DNA of 6,158 nucleotides from JBKHHU01 sp046539045 (GCA_046539045.1 JBKHHU010000198.1:1-6158), one strand, 5' to 3'. Counted from the first letter of the stretch, positions 1 to 5,573 are shown. Numbers and translations: made by a program. Notes: a model not told the origin generated them from the letters alone.

Positions 1-70
1 GACAACTGCTCCGATGGCATAAAATCGAACTTACACACAATTGTTGACAGTATCAGGAGGTCCGAAACCA

Positions 71-98
71 TTGCGTATCTCGGGGGGTTGTCTATAAT
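71..98 (+). promoter_or_regulatory. Putative sigma70-type promoter of the GH10-like operon
   Basis: A perfect TATAAT lies at 93-98 with a weak -35 candidate TTGCGT at 71-76 (16-bp spacer), in the more AT-rich stretch before the first + strand gene. A perfect TTGACA also occurs at 44-49, but it is too far from TATAAT to act as its -35 and has no good -10 at the usual distance. If the promoter is real, transcription would start near 105 and leave a leader of about 125 nt. Planctomycete promoters are poorly defined, so this is a sequence match only. Confidence 0.4.
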
Positions 99-151
99 GA
101 AGGCCCCGGACGCCTTGCCGGCCTGGCGATGCGGCGCCGGACGCAGTAGAA

Positions 152-161
152 CAGATATCTG
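152..161. repeat. 10-bp perfect palindrome in the 5' leader
   Basis: CAGATATCTG at 152-161 is a perfect 10-bp palindrome downstream of the putative promoter and about 70 nt before the GH10-like start codon. It could be a small operator half-site pair, but palindromes of this length also arise by chance. The rest of 99-229 shows a direct repeat of ccggacgc (106-113 and 137-144) and no convincing gene. The short open frame from position 1 to 162 has no family resemblance and no clear start. Confidence 0.2.
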
Positions 162-218
162 ACAAGCGCGACCGCAATGCGGCGACGCCCCAGTGTTCCA
201 TACTTTATACCTTTATCC

Positions 219-225
219 AGAGGGG
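219..225 (+). promoter_or_regulatory. Ribosome binding site of the GH10-like gene
   Basis: AGAGGGG ends 4 nt before the ATG at 230. It is a purine-rich Shine-Dalgarno-like element, slightly close to the start. It supports 230 as the start; the earlier ATG at 177 lies in another frame. Confidence 0.5.
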
Positions 226-229
226 CTGG

Positions 230-1738
230 ATGCTGCGATTCGAGGTTTACAACGACGGTCAGCCAGCCAGGCAGATCGATCTGGGTGGAGGGTACGTCTT
301 CGGGCAGGACACGATCCCCGTCCGTGCGGACCTTGCCGTACAGGATGGATCGATCACGTGCCTGAAACGGGTGCCCGGTGCCTGCGGACTGGCGATGAAG
401 TGGTCCAGCGGCACTGCCGGGGAGTTCCTGCTCAACACGCCCCGTCTGCCCGAACGCAAGGAACCGTACAACCTCAACCTGGAACTGGCCCGCCATCGGC
501 TCGGGCGGCTGGTCCAGAAACGCGAGGACTGGGGACTGTTCGACTACCGCGACGCGGCCCCGCTGAACGAAGACCTCCACACCGTCCGCAGCCAGTTCGT
601 GGACGCCCTGAACACCAGCGACCCCGGCCGGGCTGCCCGGATCGCCGATCGGGCCCTGGCCAATGCCATCATCCTCGGCGAGAAAATGGCGTTGTTCCAC
701 GGAGAAATCCTCCTTCGCCGCCGCAGCGGAACCCGCAACAACCCACCGCTTTTCGGCTGCAGGACCGACCTGCTCAGCAGCGGCGAAGACTACCTTGCCG
801 CCCTGAAGGAAACCTTCGATTTCCTCTCCGTGCCGATGCCCTGGAAGCACATCGAGCCGAAGGAGCACACCTTCCGCTACGCCCAGATCGACCGCTGGGT
901 CAACTGGGCGGCGCGGAACCGCAAGGTGCTCTACGGCGGGCCTCTGCTGAGCTTCGAACCGGAGGGGCTGCCCCAGTGGCTCTACATCTGGGAACACGAT
1001 TACGAAGCACTCCGCGACCTGATCTACGAACACATCCAGCGCAGCGTCAGCCGCTACAAGAACCAGGTCCGCGTCTGGAAGGTCGTCAGCGGGATCCACG
1101 CGTTCAACAGCTTCGACATGAGCTTCGAGCAGCTGATGGAACTGACGCGCATGAGCTGCCTGCTGGTCAAGAAACTCGCGCCACGCTCCCGCGTAATGAT
1201 CGAACTGGTCCAGCCGTGGGGCGAGTACTACTCGCGGAACCAGCGGTCCATCCCGCCGCTGCTGTATGCGGACATGGCCGTGCAGAGCGGGATCAAGTTC
1301 GACGCATTCGGCGTGCGGCTGTTCATGGGCGTGCCGGTGGATGGATACTACGTGCGGGACCTGATGCAGATCAGCTCGCTGCTGGATGAATTCGTCGGGT
1401 TCGGCAAGGCCGTGCACGTCACCGGCGTGCAGGTGCCCTCGGAGACCACCGCCGACGCCTGGGATGCCTGGAGCGGAAAAAAGCCGATCCCCAAAGCCGG
1501 ACGGTGGCATCAACCGTGGTCGCAGCGGCTCCAGGCCGAGTGGCTGCAGGCGTTCTATCGCGTGGCGATGAGCAAACCGTACGTCGAAAGCGTCTGCTGG
1601 GAAGACCTTGCCGACTACGAAGGCCACCACGTGCCGCACGGCGGATTGCTGCAGAACAACATGCAGCCGAAACTGGCATACCGCGAGCTGCGAAACTTCA
1701 AGGCCCGCCTCCGCGGCGGGAACGGGGACCGCGGATGA
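230..1738 (+). CDS. GH10-fold (endo-1,4-beta-xylanase-like) protein lacking both catalytic glutamates
   Basis: This 502-aa protein has a beta-rich N-terminal region (about 1-110), a helical linker (about 112-160) and a GH10-like TIM barrel (about 170-490). Barrel landmarks are FDFLSVPMPWKHIEP (196-210, the usual N-EMKW-EP strand), RYKNQVRVWKVVSG (275-288, usual RYKGKV-WDVVNE), FDAFGVRL (357-364, usual GIGLQGH), KAVHVTGVQV (393-402, usual ITELDV), and a C-terminal strand with W457 followed by GGLLQNNMQPKLAY (471-484, usual PLLFD-N-PKPAY). The acid/base glutamate is replaced by G288 (codon 1091-1093) and the nucleophile by G399 (codon 1424-1426). Other sugar-contact residues also look substituted in a by-eye alignment. 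No signal peptide is visible, so a cytoplasmic location is likely. A classical retaining xylanase activity is therefore doubtful. A carbohydrate-binding or scaffold role, or a shifted active site, is inference. It is first in an operon and overlaps the next gene by ATGA. Confidence 0.85.
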   Translation: MLRFEVYNDGQPARQIDLGGGYVFGQDTIPVRADLAVQDGSITCLKRVPGACGLAMKWSSGTAGEFLLNTPRLPERKEPYNLNLELARHRLGRLVQKREDWGLFDYRDAAPLNEDLHTVRSQFVDALNTSDPGRAARIADRALANAIILGEKMALFHGEILLRRRSGTRNNPPLFGCRTDLLSSGEDYLAALKETFDFLSVPMPWKHIEPKEHTFRYAQIDRWVNWAARNRKVLYGGPLLSFEPEGLPQWLYIWEHDYEALRDLIYEHIQRSVSRYKNQVRVWKVVSGIHAFNSFDMSFEQLMELTRMSCLLVKKLAPRSRVMIELVQPWGEYYSRNQRSIPPLLYADMAVQSGIKFDAFGVRLFMGVPVDGYYVRDLMQISSLLDEFVGFGKAVHVTGVQVPSETTADAWDAWSGKKPIPKAGRWHQPWSQRLQAEWLQAFYRVAMSKPYVESVCWEDLADYEGHHVPHGGLLQNNMQPKLAYRELRNFKARLRGGNGDRG

Positions 1739-2142
1739 AGTTGCCCTGGCGAGGGAAGTTCGACATGCGCCTCCGCGACGGGGACGTGGCGGCGGTGCTG
1801 ATCCTGTGCGTATTGGGTGGAGTCGCCCTGGCCGGGTACGCCTCCGGGCGACCGGTGCAGAAACGCGGAATTCCCGCTCCCGTGCCCGATCGGGTTGATT
1901 CCCTGGCCCGCACCGTCGATCCGAACACCGCCTCCGTGGCGTCGTTGCGTCGTTTGCCCGGTTTGGGACCGGCCAAGGCCCGCGCCATCGTCAGTTACCG
2001 CGCCGCCCACGGCCCGGCCGCGTTCGGCACCCCGGAAGACCTCAAGAAGGTACACGGTATCGGCCCGGGCCTGCTGCAGCGGATGCAGCCGTTTGTCCGC
2101 ATCTCGAATGACTCCAGCACCACATCGGTTTCGCCGCGATGA
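1735..2142 (+). CDS. ComEA-like helix-hairpin-helix DNA-binding protein, membrane-anchored
   Basis: This is a 135-aa protein. A short basic N-terminus is followed by one hydrophobic segment (about 18-36), a linker of about 25 residues, and a ComEA-type tandem HhH domain (about 61-122). The domain starts with VDPNTASVASLRRLPGLG and ends with the second hairpin VHGIGPGLL (106-114). In the ComEA family this domain binds double-stranded DNA non-specifically at the outer face of the membrane during DNA uptake. The single anchor plus HhH layout fits that, but no comEC or pilus gene is in view. The start at 1735 is chosen because its ATG overlaps the GH10 stop (ATGA), which implies translational coupling; M11 (1765) is an alternative. 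The frame is open further upstream, but that part lies inside the GH10 gene. The stop overlaps the next start in the same way. The HhH call is firm; the role in competence is less sure. Confidence 0.85.
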   Translation: MKLPWRGKFDMRLRDGDVAAVLILCVLGGVALAGYASGRPVQKRGIPAPVPDRVDSLARTVDPNTASVASLRRLPGLGPAKARAIVSYRAAHGPAAFGTPEDLKKVHGIGPGLLQRMQPFVRISNDSSTTSVSPR

Positions 2143-2885
2143 GACGTACCCGCACCAAAGCCGCCCCTCGCCTGCCCCACGCGCACGAGGGGTATCTCGA
2201 AGAGACCCGGCGTCCGCTGAACTGCCTGCTGTTCATCCTCCCGCTGCTGCTGATTTTCCAGATCGGCACGGCGGTGTACGGCACGCCGCTGCTGGCTCCG
2301 CGGGACATTCACAAGCTGCTGAGCTTCTTCGGCGCCACCGCCCCGTACCTGCCTCCGCTGCTGATCATCCTGGTGCTGATGCTCGAACATCTCTTCCACA
2401 AACACCCGTGGCGCACGCGTCCGATGGTGTTCGCCGGCATGGCGGCAGAGTCGGTGCTGTGGAGCCTGCCGATTCTGGCGCTGTCGTCCCTGACCAGCCT
2501 GTTCGCGCAGCTGCCCGCCCAGGCAGGCGACCCGGGCTCGGCGGAGTTGCTGCTCCAGCGTGCCCTCCTGGCCGTCGGCGCGGGGATCTACGAAGAATTC
2601 CTGTTCCGACTGGTGATCATCAGCCTGGTGCTGCTGATCTTCGTGGACGTCTTTCAGCTCAAGAAGAAGCCGGTAACCCTCTCGGCGGTGGCGGTGTCCG
2701 CGATGGCGTTCAGCCTGTACCACTTCAGCGTGGACCAGCTGATGAACCCCCTGTCCCTGCCCGGGCTGGTGATGCTCTTCTACGCCCTGGCCGGGGCGTG
2801 GCTGGCGTTGCTGTTCGTCTGGAGAGGCTACGGAATCGCAGTCGGAGCCCACATCTGCTACAACCTCATCGTGGCGCTGGGGTGA
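2139..2885 (+). CDS. CPBP-family intramembrane glutamic endopeptidase (CAAX protease / Abi-like)
   Basis: This 248-aa multi-pass membrane protein carries the three CPBP motifs: EEFLFR (E152, E153, R157), FSLYH (F191 to H195) and HICYN (H238, N242). In the family these form the metal-independent glutamate active site inside the membrane, shared with Rce1-type CAAX prenyl proteases, MroQ-like peptidases and bacteriocin self-immunity proteins. Hydrophobic segments lie near 27-48, 66-85, 98-122, 142-170, 181-196 and 207-227, with a final one over 231-247. The N-terminus (1-25) is basic and probably cytoplasmic. The start ATG at 2139 overlaps the ComEA-like stop (ATGA), so the gene is the third member of the operon. 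All catalytic residues are present, so an active protease is plausible. The substrate cannot be told from the sequence. Confidence 0.9.
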   Translation: MRRTRTKAAPRLPHAHEGYLEETRRPLNCLLFILPLLLIFQIGTAVYGTPLLAPRDIHKLLSFFGATAPYLPPLLIILVLMLEHLFHKHPWRTRPMVFAGMAAESVLWSLPILALSSLTSLFAQLPAQAGDPGSAELLLQRALLAVGAGIYEEFLFRLVIISLVLLIFVDVFQLKKKPVTLSAVAVSAMAFSLYHFSVDQLMNPLSLPGLVMLFYALAGAWLALLFVWRGYGIAVGAHICYNLIVALG

Positions 2886-2888
2886 GGC

Positions 2889-2934
2889 GGTTGACTGGTT
2901 GATTGGTTAATCGGTTGATCGGGGATCGGGGATG
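2889..2934. repeat. 8-bp degenerate tandem repeat after the CPBP gene
   Basis: Four contiguous 8-bp units run from 2889 to 2920: ggttgact, ggttgatt, ggttaatc, ggttgatc. Two 7-bp units (ggggatc, ggggatg) follow to 2934. The array begins 3 nt after the CPBP stop codon. It codes for nothing and could have grown by slippage. Arrays of this look occur between genes in planctomycete-type genomes (recollection, not checked). Confidence 0.75.
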
Positions 2935-2953
2935 CGTGGGTCCTCAGGGGGCC

Positions 2954-2981
2954 AGGCCCGTAGGGTTCACCTTGCGGGCTT
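2954..2981 (+). other. Stable inverted repeat (12-bp stem, TTCA loop)
   Basis: The left arm 2954-2965 pairs with 2970-2981 around the tetraloop TTCA. It forms 12 consecutive pairs, three of them G-U wobbles. It lies about 70 nt beyond the CPBP stop. Only two T residues follow the stem, so it is not a textbook intrinsic terminator. It may still slow RNA polymerase, protect the 3' end of the operon mRNA, or be part of an interspersed repeat. Confidence 0.5.
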
Positions 2982-3013
2982 ACCAAACGCTCTGCGCTTC
3001 GCCTCCAAATACG

Positions 3014-3033
3014 ACAGGCCGTTGGCCTGTTTT
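3014..3033 (+). terminator. Terminator-like hairpin in the convergent intergenic region
   Basis: ACAGGCC (3014-3020) and GGCCTGT (3024-3030) form a perfect 7-bp stem with a GTT loop, ending in a run of four T (3030-3033). The T-run is short, so termination may be partial. The left arm and loop (3014-3025) can instead pair with CCAACGACCTGT at 3036-3047 (11 of 12 positions), which would exclude this hairpin. It sits 128 nt after the + strand operon. Confidence 0.45.
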
Positions 3034-3055
3034 GACCAACGACCTGTTATGAAGA

Positions 3056-3085
3056 ATCTGCGTCTATCCGCGTTCATCGGTGGCG
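3056..3085. repeat. 10-bp degenerate tandem repeat
   Basis: Three 10-bp units stand in a row: atctgcgtct, atccgcgttc, atcggtggcg. The pattern matches the 'ATCCGCGTTCATC' type of short intergenic repeat that I recall from planctomycete and related genomes. The third unit also supplies the left arm of the hairpin at 3076-3100. No coding role is apparent. Confidence 0.5.
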
Positions 3086-3100
3086 ATGACAGCCACCGGT
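3076..3100 (-). other. Hairpin immediately 3' of purC
   Basis: The arms 3076-3084 and 3092-3100 pair over 9 positions (7-bp perfect core CGGTGGC/GCCACCG, one wobble) around a 7-nt loop. For purC, read on the - strand, the hairpin begins 16 nt after the stop codon. No T-run follows in that direction, so it may be a Rho-dependent or 3'-end-protecting structure, or a weak terminator. Confidence 0.4.
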
Positions 3101-3116
3101 TCGGTGCCTGCTTACA

Positions 3117-4010
3117 TCATTCCCAGGGGAACTTCTGCCCGGTCAGACGGGTGAACGCTTCGATGTATTTCTCGCGCGTTTTCTGGACGATCTCTGCCGG
3201 GAGCGGCGGGGCCGGGGGCGTCTTGTCGAACTTGATGCTGTCGAGGTAGTTACGGACGAACTGCTTGTCGAAGCTCGGCTGGTCCTTGCCCGGCTTGTAC
3301 TCATCCGCCGGCCAAAAGCGGCTGCTGTCGGGGGTGAGGACCTCGTCGATGAGGATGATCTGCCCGTCGTCGGTCTTGCCCCATTCAAACTTGGTGTCGG
3401 CGAGGATGATCCCGCGGTCGGCGGCGTAGTCGCGGGCCTTCCTGTAGACCTCCAGCGACTTGTCGCGGATGGTTTCCATAACGTCCCGGCCGACTTGGGC
3501 GGCACCTTCCTCGAAGGTGATGTTCTCGTCGTGGCCTTCGGCGGCCTTGGTGGTCGGGGTGAAGATCGGCTCGGGCAGTTGCTCACACTGCTTGAGGCCC
3601 TTTGGCAGCTCGATTCCGCAGATCGTCCCGGACTTCTGGTATTCCCGCCAGCCGGAACCGGTGATGTACCCGCGAACAATGCACTCGATGGGAATCACCT
3701 GCGCCTTTCGGCAGAGCATGAACCGCCCTTCGAGTTGATGTTCCCGGAAATCTTCCGGGAGATCTTCGCTCTTGGTGCTGATGAGGTGGTTGTCGGTAAC
3801 CGGTTTGAGGAAGTCGAACCAGAACTTGCTGATCTGCGTCAGCACGCGCCCCTTGTCCGGGATGCCGTTGGGCATGACGCAGTCATAGGCACTGATCCGA
3901 TCGGTTGAGACAATCAGGAGCCCTTCCTCGATTTCGTAGATGTCGCGGACCTTCCCGCTCCGCTTCGGATAATTCTCGATCGATGTTGTCAGTAGGGCTG
4001 TAGTTTTCAT
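3117..4010 (-). CDS. purC: Phosphoribosylaminoimidazole-succinocarboxamide synthase (SAICAR synthetase)
   Basis: PurC joins CAIR and aspartate using ATP to give SAICAR in cytosolic de novo purine synthesis. The 297-aa product shows the family signatures in order: SGKVRDIY (18-25), STDRISAYD (35-43), PDKGRVLTQIS (51-61), the signature IPIECIVRGYITGSGW (106-121), FTPTTKAAEGHDENI (150-164), ILADTKFEWG (202-211) and DEVLTPDSSRFWP (222-234). The length matches the longer, Ade1-like form (about 300 aa) rather than the roughly 240-aa E. coli type. The ATG at 4008-4010 is preferred. A TTG seven codons upstream keeps the frame open, but it has no ribosome binding site and overlaps the spacer of the promoter-like sequence. 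It follows the membrane protein gene by 72 nt on the same strand but seems to have its own promoter. Confidence 0.97.
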   Translation of the reverse strand: MKTTALLTTSIENYPKRSGKVRDIYEIEEGLLIVSTDRISAYDCVMPNGIPDKGRVLTQISKFWFDFLKPVTDNHLISTKSEDLPEDFREHQLEGRFMLCRKAQVIPIECIVRGYITGSGWREYQKSGTICGIELPKGLKQCEQLPEPIFTPTTKAAEGHDENITFEEGAAQVGRDVMETIRDKSLEVYRKARDYAADRGIILADTKFEWGKTDDGQIILIDEVLTPDSSRFWPADEYKPGKDQPSFDKQFVRNYLDSIKFDKTPPAPPLPAEIVQKTREKYIEAFTRLTGQKFPWE

Positions 4011-4018
4011 AGCAGGGA

Positions 4019-4047
4019 TTTCTACTCCCAAGTCGGGTTCGCGTCAA
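4019..4047 (-). promoter_or_regulatory. Putative promoter of purC
   Basis: On the - strand TTGACG (4042-4047) and TAGAAA (4019-4024) are separated by 17 bp, a good match to a sigma70-type promoter (5/6 and 4/6). A start about 7 nt beyond the -10 would fall near 4012, only 2-3 nt before the ATG at 4010, so the mRNA would be nearly leaderless. This fits the lack of a well-spaced Shine-Dalgarno; a GGGAG lies 14 nt upstream of the ATG. Confidence 0.45.
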
Positions 4048-4082
4048 GAGGACTTATGGTTTCCGATACGCCCGTGGAGGGC

Positions 4083-4895
4083 TTACCTCCACAGCCAGTG
4101 GTTCCGCACTACCAGGTAGGTTAGCAGGAACACCACCTGCGTCAGCATATTCACCGCCAGAATCGTCGATCTCCGAAGTCTCCCCTGGCGGACCCGCAGG
4201 CCGATTCCCGCAGCGATGGCGGTGGCGATCGTCACCATGGGAATCGCCAGTTGCTGCCATGGAAGGTAGTTGAAGTACGTGATCGTCACGGCCAGAAGCA
4301 GGCCCATCAGCAACGCCGTGGTAAGAGGACCGGTACCCTTTGCGTACCGACGGAACGCCCCGCTGCACCGGCCTTTGGGCTTGCCGAACTGCACGACGAT
4401 CATCATCGCCCACGCGCCCCAGAGCGGCATCAACAGCAGCACGCGGTACACCTTCTCCCTCCACGGCCGGATCCACGCGACGCTCCACGGAAGCGCTGTT
4501 TCGCTCATGTAGCTGTCGGCAGAGAGGTTCAGCATCGCCAGAACCAGCCCGGCGGTCAGAAACGCTGCCACGACCGATCGCCCTGCGGCGCGGGGGCAGA
4601 GAACGTCGATCAACTCCGACATCGCCCGCCGGTGCGTCCACAGGAGCGGAATCGCCGCGGCAGCCAGCGCCGGCATGATCGGCACGCCGGTCGGCTCGCC
4701 GAAATACTGCCACGCAGCCATCCACAGGCCCACCTGCGCCAGGCCCACAACCAGCGACAGCAACAGCACACCAAGCCACGCCCGATCGAACCGGGATTCC
4801 GGCTGGCCGGACAGACGCTCATCCCCGGCCGTCAGCAACAGGTAACCTCCAGCCAGTCCCAGAGCGTTCAACAGCGCTTGGAGTGCTCGCTTCAT
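4083..4895 (-). CDS. Multi-pass inner-membrane protein of unknown function
   Basis: I do not recognise the family. The 270-aa product is strongly hydrophobic, with about seven or eight membrane segments near 5-22, 40-62, 72-87, 106-124, 150-169, 190-209, 214-233 and 244-263. Loops are short and Arg/Lys-rich (RRAMSE at 89-94, GKPKGRCSGAFRRYAKG at 171-187, RVRQGRLRR at 234-242). A mid-protein stretch, PWSVAWIRPWREKVYR (136-151), precedes the segment MPLWGAWAMMIVVQFGKPKG (156-175) and looks like a family signature. No transporter, protease or enzyme motif is visible. The ATG at 4893-4895 has a good ribosome binding site (AAAGGAA). It starts 18 nt after the eda stop, so it is probably co-transcribed with eda. 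Overlapping frames here are arginine- and proline-rich and were rejected. Confidence 0.8.
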   Translation of the reverse strand: MKRALQALLNALGLAGGYLLLTAGDERLSGQPESRFDRAWLGVLLLSLVVGLAQVGLWMAAWQYFGEPTGVPIMPALAAAAIPLLWTHRRAMSELIDVLCPRAAGRSVVAAFLTAGLVLAMLNLSADSYMSETALPWSVAWIRPWREKVYRVLLLMPLWGAWAMMIVVQFGKPKGRCSGAFRRYAKGTGPLTTALLMGLLLAVTITYFNYLPWQQLAIPMVTIATAIAAGIGLRVRQGRLRRSTILAVNMLTQVVFLLTYLVVRNHWLWR

Positions 4896-4899
4896 GCGG

Positions 4900-4906
4900 T
4901 TCCTTT
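4900..4906 (-). promoter_or_regulatory. Ribosome binding site of the membrane protein gene
   Basis: On the - strand AAAGGAA ends 4 nt before the ATG at 4895 and lies in the 18-nt gap after eda. It fixes the start of the membrane protein. Confidence 0.6.
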
Positions 4907-4913
4907 GGCTGGT

Positions 4914-5573
4914 TTACGCGTCCTTTGCGGCGCGGGCCTCGGCCACGACCTTCACATACTCTGCCGCCAGGCGCTCGATCTCGCCCATGTCGCCGTCGGC
5001 CAAGGCCTTTTTGGTCACCAGTGCCGAGCCGACGCCAAGCGTGCACGCCCCTGCCTTGATGAACTCCGCGGCCGTGTCCAAGTTGACCCCGCCGGTGGGC
5101 GTGAGCTTCAGGTGCGGCATGGGAGCGAGGATGTTCTTGAAGTACTTCGGCCCGAAGTGCCCTGCCGGAAAGACCTTACACATATCGGCACCCACGTCGG
5201 TGGCGGTGATGATTTCCGTGGGGGTAAAGCAGCCCGGCACGCAGGGCAGGTCCGCCTCGTGGGCCGTCTTGACGATGCGGTCCTTGAAGATCGGCGAGAC
5301 GACGAACTCCGCCCCGGCGTCGATGGCGTTTTGAGCGGTCTGGACGTCCAGCACGCTGCCGACGCCGACGAGGGCCTTGTCGCCCATCTCGGCGCGGGTG
5401 TCCTTGATGACCTGCAGCGCGTTGGGCGTGGTCATGGTGATCTCGATGCAGTCGACCCCACCGGCTACGAGCGCCCGGGCCACGTCGATGAGCTGTTCGG
5501 AACTCTGGGCGCGGACGACCGCGACGATTCCCTTGTCACAGAGACGCTTTGCATTGGTTTCCCGCTGGGACAT
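4914..5573 (-). CDS. eda: KDPG/KHG aldolase (2-dehydro-3-deoxy-6-phosphogluconate aldolase)
   Basis: This class I aldolase cleaves 2-keto-3-deoxy-6-phosphogluconate to pyruvate and glyceraldehyde 3-phosphate, the last step of the Entner-Doudoroff and hexuronate routes; the family often also handles 4-hydroxy-2-oxoglutarate. The 219-aa product has IVAVVRA (16-22), the general acid/base E44 in CIEITMTTP (42-50), VGVGSV (69-74), FVVSP (90-94), the Schiff-base lysine K133 in CKVFPAG (132-138), TPTGGV (158-163) and GVGSALV (180-186). A threonine stands where E. coli Eda has an arginine after the acid/base strand, as in the Thermotoga-type subfamily. The start at 5573 is set by a strong AAAGGAAGGAA element 5 nt upstream; the frame is open to a TTG at 5645, which has no such site. 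No edd or other sugar-acid gene is in view. Confidence 0.95.
   Translation of the reverse strand: MSQRETNAKRLCDKGIVAVVRAQSSEQLIDVARALVAGGVDCIEITMTTPNALQVIKDTRAEMGDKALVGVGSVLDVQTAQNAIDAGAEFVVSPIFKDRIVKTAHEADLPCVPGCFTPTEIITATDVGADMCKVFPAGHFGPKYFKNILAPMPHLKLTPTGGVNLDTAAEFIKAGACTLGVGSALVTKKALADGDMGEIERLAAEYVKVVAEARAAKDA

Noticed and set aside
44..49. Perfect TTGACA as the -35 of the operon promoter
   Set aside because: It is 43 bp from TATAAT, and the sequence 16-18 bp downstream has no acceptable -10 box.
1..162. Open frame at the left edge, possible end of an upstream gene
   Set aside because: It is only 53 codons, low in recognisable content, and covers the AT-rich promoter-like stretch; it is more likely intergenic.
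193..1389. + strand frame of 398 codons overlapping the GH10-like gene
   Set aside because: It is Arg/Pro-rich with no recognisable domain; it is the +1 shadow of the GH10 frame.
92..1639. Long - strand open frame of 515 codons opposite the GH10-like gene
   Set aside because: It is an antisense shadow of a GC-rich gene: rich in Arg, Pro, His, Gln and Val, with no family motif, whereas the + strand frame has clear GH10 landmarks.
1817..2902. + strand frame of 361 codons spanning the ComEA-like and CPBP genes
   Set aside because: It is Pro/Arg/Ala-rich and lacks motifs; the two overlapped frames carry complete HhH and CPBP motifs.
2889..2934. CRISPR-like array
   Set aside because: The units are 7-8 bp and directly contiguous with no spacers; this is a simple tandem repeat.
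2932..3249. Small + strand frame crossing the intergenic region into purC
   Set aside because: It runs through hairpins and tandem repeats and then antisense to the purC C-terminus; it has no ribosome binding site and no known domain.
4054..4779. Alternative - strand frame of 241 codons within the membrane protein gene
   Set aside because: It is Arg/Gly/Asp-rich without membrane segments or a ribosome binding site; the overlapping frame gives a coherent polytopic membrane protein.
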